Shown here piece by piece: positions 11,640 through 24,289 of a stretch of DNA of 64,000 nucleotides; the stretch's first letter is position 1; each line of letters opens with the position of its first letter. Source of the DNA: Siphonodentalium dalli (Eukaryota; Mollusca; Scaphopoda; Gadilida; Siphonodentaliidae); the NCBI GenBank assembly GCA_032622095.1, contig CP136061.1:218830373-218894372 (forward strand), written 5' to 3'. The notes below the pieces were generated by a model. It was not told the DNA's origin, did no database searches, and saw nothing but the letters and a program-made list of their open reading frames with translations. A program made the position numbers and the translations under genes.

Positions 11640-13278
11640 CACTCTAAGAACAAATGTGTATACATTCTACACAATATGTGTTACATATTTTCTTAAACAA
11701 AAGTGTGTAAAAATCACACGTGACATAATTATATCGTCGATGTGCTTCTAAAAGGTCGATCGTATCTGCCATTTTGCCGCGAAACGTTTTATTGCATTTT
11801 TCGGAATCTACGGGTTCGATTACATAAGTTCTTCATACAACTTATCAATATTTCAAGTATAAATGCCATTTTTCGATGTTTATCAGGGAAATGAGGTTCT
11901 AAAATATCGTATCTGGGTTCCCCGCGAAAATTTTCGTTAATTCTAAAATGTCGTAATTTTTATTTTCGAAACCGTTCTTGGTGGGATATTTCTGATTGGA
12001 TTGTTTTGAAGAAGAATGGCCGAAAGGCGTATCTTCCTTATCCTGAGTGACAGAGACTAGCGATGCCGCGGGAATAGTCAAAACTAAAATGTCCTATTAA
12101 CAAGATTTCGATTTTTAACTTCTAAAGTGTCGTATAACACAATTAAATCATGTTTTCTAATCAATTAGAAGATAATTGTATATGAAAGTGTATCTATTAT
12201 AACAACTGTGATATAAAGTATTAATGTGCAAAGTTATTGGCTGATACCAATTCTAGTTCCAGATATAAATAGTTGTTTTGTGTCTCCTGAATAATTTGAT
12301 TTTCCTGAGGAACGACTTTTTAGAAGCCCACCGATGATAAGATAAGATCAGAGGATTTATTGCAATACACCAATGGAGACAGTTGCATATAGCAGTTAAT
12401 ACATGAAAAGTTACCAATTAAAATAAAATACATGTATATAGATAGGCATATGTACGATATATAATCCTTAGTATTATAAATTAATACTTTCAACGTCCAA
12501 TTCCCAATATTGCCATTCTGTCCTTTTAGAAATAATAATCGGATCATGTTGCACACGGAATTGATTATTTGTTTGTCCTTGTTTTTCACTGTGACGATGA
12601 ACTTATCATCATCACTCATGTCTATGAAATCTATGCTATAATTTTGAGCAATGCTAAACAAGTGGTTTCTAGAGTCCGCATACGCGCTGCATTCCATAAT
12701 AAAATGTTTTTTCTGTTTCAACTTTGTGTTCATCACACTCACGCATGTGACAAATTCTGTCTTTTAGTAGCATTTTCGGTTGCGTGTATCGACCCTTTTC
12801 TATAGTTAAAATATGATTGCTAACACGTAGTCGAGTGAACATCGACAATCTGTGTCGGTTGAATTTCATCAACGTTGAATATGAGTGAATAAGTGAGTGT
12901 ATCATAGTTATTAAATGAAATGTGTTCTATTGGATCACATAACTCGTAAAGGCTATACTACAGACAAAAAAAATGGCAGCAGCTTTAAATTTTGCTATAC
13001 ACACTATGTTTGTGTCAAAACCGAACAGCACATTGTTGTGTATAGCACAAAGTTTTTTAAGCTGCTGCCAGAATTTTAATATGGTAGCTTTTACGAGATG
13101 TGTGTCCCAAATATAACATATCTGATCTACTAACTGTATAATATACTCACATATTCACTCATATTCAATGTTGAGAAAATTCCACCGACACATATGTCAT
13201 TTCTACACAAATTTGTTTAAGATAAAATTTAACACATGCATATTGTGTAGAATGTATACACATCTGTTCTTAAGAGTG
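11640..13278. mobile_element. MITE family C copy split by an insertion
   Basis: The left end (CACTCTAAGAACAAATGTGT) at 11640 and right end (CTTAAGAGTG) at 13278 are family-C termini. Compared with the intact copy at 17299-17789, the family sequence stops after CACACGTGACATA (about 11730) and resumes at CTGTGTCGGTTGAATTTC (about 12849). The ~1.1 kb between is foreign. Its edges carry GTCGATGT and ACATCGAC, so it may itself be a TIR element. Confidence 0.62.
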
Positions 13279-13288
13279 TATATTATTA

Positions 13289-13515
13289 CGAAGATCCAAT
13301 ACTACTAGTACAAACTTACGAAAGTCCCATATTACGAAGGCAATACTCTGAAGATCCTATATTCCGAATTCACAATACTATGAAGGTCCGAATGTCTGAT
13401 ACTCCGGTGGCCCAATAGTTCGAAGGTCTGATACTACGAATGTCTGATACTACAAATGTCTGATACTACGAAGGTCTGATAATATACGAAGGTCCGATAC
13501 TCCGAAGGACAGATT
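13289..13515. repeat. Degenerate tandem array, CGAAGGTCYGATACTA type
   Basis: About a dozen 14-18 bp words of the form ACGAAGGTCTGATACT follow one another with many changes. The array at 16055-16345 is the same word in the opposite orientation. Confidence 0.8.
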
Positions 13516-13869
13516 ATTATAAGGGCGGTCAATTGATATACGTATCCTCTATATATCATTATATTCAATATTTAAACGGTGTAATCATTCAGTGCATGTA
13601 AGGGTATTGAATGGGTCCCATGTAGTCCCAACTCTCGCCACAGGCACCTGGCCATGCGGTAAAATACTATTAGAATATACTATAATAAATGTATATACCA
13701 CACGATCTCAAGGCTCACGCTACCCCTATTTGAAATGTATGACCGCGGAAAATAGGTTGAAGTTGCGCTGAAGGAATATTTATTTATTTACAACAATTAT
13801 TACCAGACGAATAAGGACACGAATTAAGAACTCTATTGGCGATGTTGGAGAAACGATAGTAGGTCACAT
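13516..13869. other. Intergenic spacer
   Basis: I see nothing assignable between the tandem array and the inverted-repeat arm. Confidence 0.4.
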
Positions 13870-14165
13870 CACAGGAGCTTGGAATTTGGTCAAAACCCCT
13901 CTTTTATTGGCAGAACCACCACCCGGGACCATAGGTCACGGAAGGAACGAAACACGAATTTGTTGCCACCCATTTTGAACTCAACTGTATTCCTACAAAA
14001 AATATATTTTCAATAAAAACTTTTGGTACCTCTTACACCTTAGATGCCAATCTACAACATTCCACAGGTATATTTTTCCAGTTCTTCGAAAACCTCACTT
14101 TATTTCGGTAATGTATTGTAAATTCACCAACGAACACAAATCTGCGACACCCTCCATCACCCGTT
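13870..14165. repeat. Left arm of a 296-bp inverted repeat
   Basis: From CACAGGAGCTTGGAATTTGG to CCATCACCCGTT it is the reverse complement of 15710-16005, with only a few differences (for example CAATAAAAAC against CACTAAAAAC). Confidence 0.92.
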
Positions 14166-14626
14166 CTAGAATTTGAATGACAAATGGCACAAAACCATTT
14201 TTCCGGAATAACAAAGTCGGAACGAAATAAAATCGAAACCTAAATTTAAAGCCCGCGAAATTCAAAAATATTTGAAAGTGCTTGCGGTTTTCGAACTTAG
14301 GCGCCAGAAAACTTAAATCAGTTTATGTTTGCGTCATACTATGCGCGTTTTTGATGATCTTATCCTGATGTTTTGTGTATTTTCTTGAAAAAATTTGTAT
14401 TTGTCTGTCTGCTGTTATCATCTGATGAAAATGACGACTGTCCAAGAAGATATTCTTCATTTGACTGAATGGTAATTAGTACAAATATTTTAAATATAAT
14501 TTATTTCTATTTATGGCACGACCACGTGGTATTGGTTTTTTATGTTCGTTGTGTACCGGTAGGCCTATGTACTACTTGACTTGGTAATGCTACTGGTTGC
14601 AATGATTGGTTATAAGGGGACCACAA

Positions 14627-14786
<160 letters not shown>

Positions 14787-14791
<5 letters not shown>

Positions 14792-15709
14792 GATCTGTTT
14801 ATAGACCTAAACTATCCATCATATAATAGTAATAGTAATCAACCCACTGATCGAATATCACAAAGTAGAAGAAAAAAAAGATATATAGACTCACGGGGAG
14901 GCCTGGTATATATATGCCTATGCATGAAGCGATTCCTTTGTGCGTTTTGGTGCATATTCGTTGCCAGAATATCTTGATTATTTCCACATAAAATGCTGTT
15001 TTTACTAGTTCTGACGAACAAATACATGTCTTAGTTGACGAGAGAAAACATTTTTCTTCAGTTAGGTAACGATATATAGAACGAGTGTTTAGTTTCGCGA
15101 AATTCAAAATTGTCAATGTAGGGTACAAAAGCTCGCCATTTATATCATAATATGCCAAATATAGTAACAAAATGTAATAAGATTCTGTCATGTTATCTGC
15201 GTATTCTTTACGGTATACGTTTTATTTGTACAAGTTGAAAGGCAAACTGGTTTACCGAATAACTAGTTTATAAATTTGAGTTAGTGATAAACTCGCTAAC
15301 ATAAATTTTATTAATAAGCAACTATAAGTATTGTCAATTGTATCACTACCAGGATATATAAATAGTATACGTCACTCGTGGCTCGTAACGAATCATCACC
15401 AAAACTCTCAGTCCACGCCTTTTTTTTCCTTCAAAATATCCGTACTTTGTATAATACGTACCTGATCAGGAGCTAGCTCTTCGAATTCTTGGTTAAAAAT
15501 TGTGTTATACCAACCACGACGTATGGTTTGACGCAGAATTACATATATTAAATTGTATTGGACACAATTTATCAGTTTCGGTCATGTAATAAACATGTAA
15601 TCAGCAGCTATGTTCGAAATTATAAACGGTACTTTCATGCTATCCGTCTCCGGATCATAGTTTTAAAGTTTCCGCATATTCGGTACCATTTCCGCTACTC
15701 AGATTCTAC
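14787..15709. other. Core of the 13.9-16.0 kb inverted-repeat structure
   Basis: AT-rich, with no transposase or other domain visible in any frame. The overlapping open frames at 14799-15191 are unsupported. Confidence 0.4.
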
Positions 15710-16005
15710 AACGGGTGATGGAGGTGTCGCAGATTTGTGTTCGTTGGTGAATTTACAATACATTACCGAAATAAAGTGAGGTTTTCGAAGAACTGGAAAA
15801 AATATACCTATGGAATGTTGTAGATTGGCATCTAAGGTGTAAGAGGTACCAAAAGTTTTTAGTGAAAATATATTTTTTGTAGGAATACAGTTGAGTTCAA
15901 AATGGGTGGCAACAAATTCGTGTTTCGTTCCTTCCGTGACCTATGGTCCCGGGTGGTGGTTCTGCCAATAAAAGAGGGGTTTTGACCAAATTCCAAGCTC
16001 CTGTG
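15710..16005. repeat. Right arm of a 296-bp inverted repeat
   Basis: Reverse complement of 13870-14165. The two arms enclose 1.54 kb. No clear target duplication abuts them, so it may be a long-TIR transposon or a local inverted duplication. Confidence 0.92.
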
Positions 16006-16054
16006 GTCACATGGTTGGTCACAAACCTGCTGCATGTCGTTACATCAGAACACT

Positions 16055-16345
16055 CTCAGAATATCGGACATTCGGAATAATCGGTGTTCGGAGTATTTTT
16101 ATAAACACTTCGGAGTATTAGACATTCGGAGTAATGGGCCTTCGGATAATTAGACCTTCGGGCTGTTGGACCTTCGGATTTTAATACTAATTCGGAATAT
16201 CGGACCGTCGGAGTATTTTGTGCTTCGGAATATCGGACGTTCGTAGTACTGGCCCTTCGGAATATCGGAGCTATATATGTATATAATACCGGACCATCGG
16301 GATATCAGACCTTCGGAGTAATGGGTCTTCGGAATAAAGGTACCT
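16055..16345. repeat. Degenerate tandem array, opposite orientation to 13289-13515
   Basis: Words such as TTCGGAATATCGGACC and TTCGGAGTAATGGGCC repeat about 16 times. They are complementary to the words at 13289-13515, so the array pair extends the symmetry of the inverted-repeat arms. Confidence 0.8.
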
Positions 16346-17298
16346 AACCCACGGCAAACAAACAAATTAACCTGCATGCACTAATCCTGTATAATATTCA
16401 CAAATAATTACAAAGACAAGGATCTGAGGACGCGGAGGGGAAATTTAACTATGCACCGAACGGCTTCATCAATTGGAAGCAGTACAAGTCTACTGTGTGA
16501 CTTTCATTGAACTTTTTAACAATGGGTTTTGATCTCAAAATATCGATCCAAATCCTTAGAAACTGCATTTATATAATACTGCCATCGGAACCGTTGTCTA
16601 TATAGCTGCTATATAGTGTAACTCTTGATTGTTCCGTATGTGTGTTTGTTGTGTACTTAACCCTTAATATCTATTCTAAATGGATTCTCCCATTCAGGTA
16701 TAAAAGCATACATTTGAATAGCCATTATTGTGGAGTGGGACAATGCGCTGTAGTCCGAGAGTTCAATAGTCTGAGGGTTATAAAAAGTCTAAAGCGGCAC
16801 ACCTGATCCCGTCAGCATAAATTACTACAATTGTGCGGCTGGTACATTGGGGTAGATTGGGGAAGGACGAGCCTAATGCGCAAACATCGCCAACAACAGT
16901 TACTGTCTATATACTTTGCATTTCGCGGAAGCAAATGTATATTTAAATAATATAATGAGACATTTCATCACATTCTGTGCATGTGATGCATGGCAGTGGT
17001 CAGGGGGACTGAACTATGTCTTGTATTTGGTCTGACCACTGCCACCAAATATACATATAATGTATATAAATTTACCATGTTTTATTTAAGACTATATATT
17101 TGCGTATCGGATCATTACTATTCATTCTGGTTTGATCTGGGCAAATTTTACAAATGAATATCAAATTATAGACAGTTCAAAAATAATTGCAAATGTCTGA
17201 ATTAAAAAATATAAGATTTCCTTATAGTTACGTGATCGACGACAGTTTTTAGACCAGCGTAGCGACGGGGCTGAACTCTGCCTTGCAGTTTGCACATA
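16346..17298. other. Intergenic DNA
   Basis: No gene or clear repeat. GGCAGTGGTCAG and CTGACCACTGCC form a small stem at about 16992-17043. Confidence 0.4.
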
Positions 17299-17789
17299 CA
17301 CTCTTAGAACACATGTGTATAAATTCTACACAATATGTGTTACATTTTATCTGAAAAAAGTGTGTAGAAGTTACATATACCATGACATATGTGTCGGTTG
17401 AATTTCCTCAACGTTGAATATGAGTGAATATGTGAGTATATAATTGTTATTAGATGAGATGCGTTCTATTGGAAACACAAAACTGGTAAAAGCTATCACA
17501 GAACAAAAAATTGGCAGCAGCCTTAAAATGTGTTAAACACTCGTCAAATACGAACAGCACATAATTATGTGGCACAAAGTTTTAAAGCTGCTGCCATATT
17601 TTTATTATGGTAGCTTTGATGAGGTTTGTATCTCAAATAGAACATATAACACCTACGGTACTAACTTTATAATAGATTCACATATTCGCTCACATACAAT
17701 GTTGAGAAACTTCCACGGACATGTATATGCCATGTGTCATTTCTGCACACTTTTGTAACACATATGGTGTAGAATTTGTTCTAAGAGTG
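17299..17789. mobile_element. MITE family C, complete copy
   Basis: CACTCTTAGAACACATGTGT at the left and TGTTCTAAGAGTG at the right form the terminal inverted repeat, flanked by TA on both sides (17297-17298 and 17790-17791). The interior is two inverted halves carrying the TCAACGTTGAATATGAGTGA segment. The 63-aa frame inside it is not a gene. Confidence 0.88.
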
Positions 17790-18261
17790 TATATATACGT
17801 GCCCTTACATTATACAATCATTCGGCAAATCTCGTTAGATGCACGGACGGGGAGGCATGCACATACATGTGTAGATGGGTCACAATGTGTATACTAATTG
17901 GTAGCGGTGTTCCGACAAAAATATAGTTGTCAAATGAGTATATGGTATTGTTCATCTGCGCATGCGTAATCCTATAAAACCATACTTATATGTCAGAACA
18001 GCGGACACAAACATATACAAAGGGTGGCAAAATGTCTGTCTTATGGATTAATTGGTGGGTTTGATTCCAAGTCTGCAGGAATAAGTTATATACGGAATTT
18101 TCATTAATTGCCAATGAGCCAACTATACAAGCTGGTGCGTACACCAACACCTCTGAAATATGGCTACATGCATTATGAATAAATCGGCAATTGCGTGCAA
18201 CAATCTGCTTGTATCCTGCAAGGAAATCGTCCTCACAAACACATACCGATTGGCTGCATAT
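17790..18261. other. Intergenic DNA
   Basis: I see nothing assignable here. Confidence 0.35.
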
Positions 18262-19230
18262 AGATGAAGTTTCCTTCGACGTAAACCAGCTAGTGAAATC
18301 GGTTGGGATAACGATGTTTTACGTCGAAGCCCCGTTTATAGACCATTCTATATCATGGTTTAGCGTAGTTGACCCACTCACATAAAATCCCTAACAACAA
18401 AACTGAAGTGTCACTAATGTGACAGTAAACCGGTCTATTCCATAGTAAACATGATATTTGTTCTGAGCGTCACACGAGTTGTCAATTGAAAGCGGTAGTT
18501 AAATGTGAAAATTATATTTTATCGCATTGTTTACATAAATATGAACTAATTTGACCTCGCGAAGTGACAGTGTGAATTAAATGTAAACAAACCGAGGTTA
18601 CTCGTAAATTAATTACCCGGCATAATATGCGCAATTTAATATGAACGTTATAGATTACAGTACATCATATTTCCACAATTTAATCGAGAAGAATCCCAAC
18701 TCAGTATTAAATCCCACAGATACTCGACATACAAAACAGATAGGCAAATATATCAAGGAGGCCTTTGAAGTACACACACTCACAGGAGGACAACATCTTT
18801 AAGAAAAATTAATTATTAATTTCAAATAACCTGCCTTTCAATTGGCTTTTATTATTATTAAACATATCGATCCATAGCCATATTAGTATTTAATACCAAA
18901 ATAGTTTTCATAATATTATGTAGTTAATGTATTATAATATTGTTTTATATTGTTATATATGTTTCAGTGTTAACGGGTTTATCTTACATAAGTACATCTA
19001 AAAATCTAAATCATAATGGCCGTAACTTAAGATGCCACTCTTTCCGATATATACGACATCATGTATTGATTTGTAGGGTAAAATCGATTAAAACTGATAC
19101 AAAATCGCGCCACTTGATATGGACGTAAAGTATACTATAGAAAGATGTATTCATGGGGCTTCGGCGTAAACAGCATTATCCCAACCCAAGTCAACAGTTG
19201 GTTTAGGTCGAAGGAAACTTGGACTTATTT
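18262..19230. repeat. Inverted repeat pair, about 70-bp arms
   Basis: AAGTTTCCTTCGACGTAAAC...CGTCGAAGCCCC at 18262-18333 is matched in reverse by GGGGCTTCGGCGTAAAC...GAAGGAAACTT at 19158-19228. The ~820 bases between are AT-rich without a gene. No target duplication is evident, so it may be a decayed TIR element. Confidence 0.7.
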
Positions 19231-19649
19231 GCGCAGTGACCCGCGCCATTTGTACAGAGAAGACGCTGTTCAGTTGAGCAAACCTTACAGCAAAATCACT
19301 ATGATACCTGAGTGAAATTAATTTTCTGCTGCAACCATGGAAAAAATGTTCGGTTACATTCGAAAATTCATGTTTGTTTAGATCATATAAAATGTACAAA
19401 TCCATTCGAACATTCGAAATTGAAATGATTCAAATGATGCACTGTTTCAGATTCCATGAACCATCTCTATACAGGTCACCGTGGAGCCAATAATATCATC
19501 ATAACATAATCTCACGAAAACTCCAGCGTTCATGAATACATGAATTTGGCTACACGTGTTCAGGATATATACCATGCATAGTATTCCAAACAATGATATA
19601 TACTGCGTCTCGTCGTCTACCAAGTCACCACATATACACGGACAGGAAA
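19231..19649. other. Intergenic DNA
   Basis: Short open frames on both strands have no recognisable product. Nothing else is seen. Confidence 0.35.
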
Positions 19650-20490
19650 AATTATACATATGTTATATGACATTATCCACAGGCCCCTGGGGGGGGGGGC
19701 ATAGCATTTTAACCAATATATACTATATACCAGTGACAAGGTTCACAAATCCGATTTTGGGGAAAACACATCATCTAGTATATTGGTCATAGATTCTTAA
19801 TATCGTTCAAATCAGTCACACAATGTGTCAGTGTGTCTTATTGGCCATGGAATTTCCTTTCTTTTTGGTGTATAATTCCATATTATCAAACGAAGGGAAG
19901 TCGATACATCGTACCGAAAACTTGCAATATCTACTGGAAATTTGGGAGTCAGCCTCCCTGTCCGCCTAATATCTTCAATAATTCTAAAAAAAACGGTCAA
20001 CAGCCAAAATATGCCCCAGTGTATGTTATAGGGCATATCATTTTCTTTCGTTTGATATATAACTTGACGAAGTCTATTTAAGCGAAGTCGACATATCGCA
20101 CGGGGGGTTCGCACGTTCGGTAATTGTGATCGTAACAATTGAATTGGTATCCGTATATATATAATATACTTATCGGAAGGGAAAATGACGACCGCGCTTT
20201 TCGTTGGTAGTTTTGCTAGTTTTTTATACGATATCTCTACTTCCTTTCGTTTGATACTATCGAATTATACATCAAAAGAAAGGAAATTTCATGGCCAATA
20301 AGACACAGTGAAATATGTTGTGATTGAAAACAAAGATTTTGAGAATCTATGAGGTATATGATAGATGGTGTGTTTTTCCCAAAATCGGACTTGTGAACCT
20401 TGTCACTGTCATAATATATATTGGCATATCTGGTAATTATCCCCAGGGGCCTGTGGAATTATCACAATATGTAATATATGTTATTCCGGG
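19650..20490. mobile_element. Fold-back element with arms of about 250 bp or more
   Basis: Outer blocks CCACAGGCCCCTGG (19676-19690) and CCAGGGGCCTGTGG (about 20443-20456) are complementary. So are GTGACAAGGTTCACAA and its complement, and the inner block GTCTTATTGGCCATG...TTTCCTTTCTTT and its complement. The arms are about 85% alike with indels. It ends within about 45 bases of the stop codon of the minus-strand gene at 20534. No coding capacity. Confidence 0.8.
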
Positions 20491-20533
20491 AATCTCTATA
20501 AGGAAACTATTATTTTATAACGGCTGAAGCAAT

Positions 20534-21220
20534 TCATCTGGCAGTCATTGGCCATGCCTCGAAAGTTTTAACTTTTTGATTGATTCGTGATGCATGAGCT
20601 TTGGATTTGGACAACAGTTTCTTTCTTTTCTCTACTTGGAAGGGTAGTGTGTTGTGGAACACAACTGCTGGTTCGATGCCTTCTGGTTCCTTGGTTCGGG
20701 AACCTCGCGACTGCGCAATTAGTTGCATTTGTCTAATCTGCTTCATCATTGGATCGACAGGCGGTCTAAGCCACCATCCAGGTTCCGTTCGCCCGCTCTC
20801 ATCTGGTTTCTTCTCCTCCAATGTCCTCACAACGAGTCGCAGTAGCCCATCGAACGGATCTCGGGCAGGGATAACTGTCTTGAACCACAGACTGGGCATT
20901 CCGCCTGATTTGAGCTCATCGTCGTTCGTATTTTGCCTCAATCTCGGCAGAGCACATTTCTCCAGATCCCTCTGTATTGCTGCCTTCTGTGAATATTTTG
21001 TTTTCGATGTAACGTCAGGAAGCGCATCCTCTGTTTGTTTTTTCAACATCACTTCCGTTTGTAATTTCAAACTGATCATTTGCATTCCAACGTCCTGTGC
21101 GTATAACGTCTGTCGTTGAGCTAAGTTTAACTCATTTAGGTCGTTTTCCATGGACATCGCCAACTTTCGGTTGACCAATTTGGCCCCAGATTCATCAAAC
21201 GCGCCAGTCCTTTTCCCCAT
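20534..21220 (-). CDS. Orphan protein, relative of the 388-aa protein at 10000
   Basis: A 228-residue, basic, mostly helical protein of unknown family, read from an ATG at 21220 in one uninterrupted frame. Residues 20-95 are helical and charged. The module W-F-K-T-V-I-P-A-R-D-P-F begins at residue 112. A GWW-L-R-P-P patch lies at 149-154, and K-A-H-x6-K-V-K-T-F at 207-220 nearly ends the chain. These modules match W-Y-T-S-V-V-P-A (residue 239) and K-A-H-x6-K-V-K-T-F (340-353) of the protein at 10000-11166; they lie 95 and 101 residues apart respectively. No signal peptide, membrane segment or catalytic motif is visible. The plus-strand 172-aa frame over the same bases is a shadow. The frame stays open upstream of the ATG, so a 5' extension or upstream exon is possible. 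Confidence 0.75.
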   Translation of the reverse strand: MGKRTGAFDESGAKLVNRKLAMSMENDLNELNLAQRQTLYAQDVGMQMISLKLQTEVMLKKQTEDALPDVTSKTKYSQKAAIQRDLEKCALPRLRQNTNDDELKSGGMPSLWFKTVIPARDPFDGLLRLVVRTLEEKKPDESGRTEPGWWLRPPVDPMMKQIRQMQLIAQSRGSRTKEPEGIEPAVVFHNTLPFQVEKRKKLLSKSKAHASRINQKVKTFEAWPMTAR

Positions 21221-22690
21221 GATTATTGGTCTTGTCCCGCTGGTATGTTTATAAAATAAAACTCCAGGTACAATTCAAGTGAATGTCAACATCGAGCTGA
21301 AACAAAAATGGCAACGCAATCAATTGAAATTGGACAGGTCTAGATTGAAGAACGTCAAACTTCGTACTTCGACCACCAAGAGACTATACCATTTAAGGAT
21401 CAGGTGACACCAGCATATACCGCGAAATTAGGTAACTTGTTTTGGGCCACATGACAGTTTTTTGTTCCGGAATGTTACTGAATGTCGTGGTCATTTTTGT
21501 ATTATATACGGATGATTTATTTTTGGTCAATTATTCAATTCAACAGTGCACATAGCTATGATATATGATAATATTCCAAGAATGAAATTCCTATGTAAAA
21601 AAAACGGGATCACCTATCCTTAAACTGAGTTGTGGGAATATGCGTCCAGTTTAATGGCACTGCATCATATGATTGATATAGGTTATACTACACCATATAC
21701 AAATTAGTAGAGTGATTTCGCATTTAAAAGAATCGGGCCGCTGCATGGTCACTAATACATGGGTGGAAATTGCACGAAAAAAAAAATGCAGAAACGTCTT
21801 TCCTGGCGAGAAAGTTCAAATAAAGCCACAAATGATCAAAGGTTACGGATGTCATATGGGCGTAAAATTTATGGGAGGGGTTGGTGTTTTCTTCGATGTC
21901 ATATTTTTCTCCCTTTTAAGGGTAGAGTGACGTTTGTCAAAATTGTAGCGTGACGCAATAAGTTGACATTAACTTTTGGACACATTTTCGTGAGTCTTAA
22001 ATGATGTTCTTTTGATTTTCGATACATGTGCAGTGTCATGTAACGCGTTCCTGCGAATACAGACCAGCGCGATTTGTTAACAGTGAGGCCTTTGTAATTG
22101 GCTTGGTGTATTGTAACCTGGAACAGATCGGTAGCCACCTAACCATTTGTTGACGATGTTTTCCCACCACATCACACAGGCTAAATAAAATTAATAAAAC
22201 CATAGTCAGAGATGGCAACGCCCTCAATATCATATTATTAGGAATATATAAAATATATAATATACACGTTTCATGAATACACCACCTGAGAATTCCGTTA
22301 AAACAACTAATCCTTCAAAGTACGGCTTATCACGGGCGGTTTCTCATTCACCACACCATGCAAAAACCCTCTAAATGCGGACCAACCATCTACTCATCTG
22401 ATTAAAAACACCCCCGGTACTTCGAAATTTGACATTTAGTCTTCATTCCAACTGAGCCATACTTCATCAGAAATGCTAGCTGTCATATTATGTACTGTGT
22501 TCCCGCAATAAAATCTTCAAGAGTGGCCTGGTCATTATCCACACCTAAATATCGAAAGCAAATAACGCGGTCATAAAGATTACATACTGCAACAATGAGA
22601 CATCCACGAAGATACATCCGCGAATACATACTTCATGCAAACGTCTGACTCTGGATAATTCTAAGTCCAAAAAGGGTCATAACTCCGGAC
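21221..22690. other. Intergenic DNA
   Basis: Overlapping small open frames at 21712-22233 lack splice signals or motifs. No gene is called. Confidence 0.4.
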
Positions 22691-23560
22691 AAAATCATCG
22701 GATTAAACCCATTTCGAACTCGATCTGTATTTTGGGTTGAGAAATTCACATAAAAAAATGGCTCCGATCAGATCAAACATGTTTGAGTTATTGCAGCAAA
22801 TGTATGGCTTCAAAGTAAATGAATGTGTAAATGACACTGTAGTTCAACTTGGAAAGGGAATAATTCAAAGTGTTACAGTCAATAGATTGATTAGGAATGC
22901 GGAAAGTTGAAATGTTTAAGTAATACTAGATTATCAACATGAAAATATATATATAAAATAAAATCCAAGGTGGCCGCTGGCGACTATGTTTTCCAATGAA
23001 TTCAAAAACATTTGATAGCTCCCATCTAGTAGATCAATATCAAGATCAATATGAAGTTTGGAGATGATCGGATGAGGGAAGTGGACTGTAGGGTGTGCCA
23101 AAGGTAAAACCAAATTTGTATTTGAGTTTCTCAGCCCAAAACACAGATCGAGTTCGAATATGGGTTGAAAGATGCACACTCGCACGGTGGATACCAAGCC
23201 ATTGCAATAGCTCAAACTTTACAAAGTAAAGTTGAGCTGAAAATGGTCATAACCCTTTATAAAAACGCGATCTGTATTTTGGGCTGAGAAACTCACAAAT
23301 AAAAAGTTGCCGGGGTTCCGAACTTCCGATCAGATAGAAATTGTTTGAGTTATCGCAGCATGCGTGAATTATAAGTAAAACAAGGGCAATAATTCCGTAA
23401 AAAAAACTCAGATCAAACCCATATTCGAACTCGTTCTGTATATACTGGTCTAAGAATCTCATATTCAGAATTCTATTCCGATCGGATAGAAAAATGTTTG
23501 AGTTATCGCACCATGGCCATGCGTATAAAGTGTATACGGACAGATAGGCGGACGGTACGA
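22690..23560. repeat. Diverged satellite-like monomers
   Basis: Recurring words (GATCAGATAGAA, TTTGAGTTATCGCA, CTGTATTTTGGGCTGAGAAA, AAATCCAAGGTGGCCGCTGG, GGATGAGGGAAGTGG) appear every 150-200 bases. The same vocabulary recurs at 41580-43380 and 53390-54390. Confidence 0.6.
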
Positions 23561-24289
23561 CGAAAGGAGGATCGACGAATGGTCAATCCGGATGTCGACA
23601 CTATGTGTACCATACTATGGTATGGGTACACATTCAAACTAGAGGGTGATTACAATCGTCGAATGTTTAACCAACACCTTCAACCATACCTACTACAGCA
23701 ATCTAAACCATCAATCAATAACATAATTTATAACTGTTCACAACCAGAATCCACCCATTTGTGCGACAAAAACAATTGATAGTGTTGATACTTTCAAAAG
23801 CTACCAAAATACACACAGATAACATTATTCATCATAAACTTGTAAATGTAATACGAAATCAACTTGATGAAGAATTGATTTAGATGTGTTAATGTAGCTC
23901 AATATAGAGCCTTGTTGCAAAATCCATAAGTCTGATTTGTACTTAATTTGCCAATATTATTATATCACATGCAACTATGGGAAGAAAATCTTCAAATAAT
24001 CAAAACAGGACATCACCACTATAATAATGGTATAAAACTATTAACTATGTGTGTTATAGAGTGTTCATTGATAAACCTGGTTCAAAGGTAAAAGGGTTAG
24101 TCAATCAATACCAAAATCCATACAGGTGTAGAGTGTGTCAAGAGATAAGAAATATCAGGAGGATAAGATGATATATTTGAGTTACTACATCGTATAGCAT
24201 ATACATGTCTATGGAATGGGTGGGAATTTGGGGAGGGTTAATTTTTTTTCTAAGCAGATCAATAGAGATACCAAACCAGAATAATCTGA
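23560..24289. repeat. Dispersed-repeat remnant carrying the empty target site
   Basis: The block CCGGATGTCGACACTATGTG at about 23588-23607 is a paralogue of the sequence flanking the 26869-29514 transposon and shows it without the insertion. The rest is AT-rich with weak monomer similarity to 25380-26110. Confidence 0.55.

Noticed and set aside
20601-21119. 172-codon plus-strand frame
   Set aside because: Antisense shadow of the 228-aa minus-strand gene, which has better composition and a motif-sharing relative.
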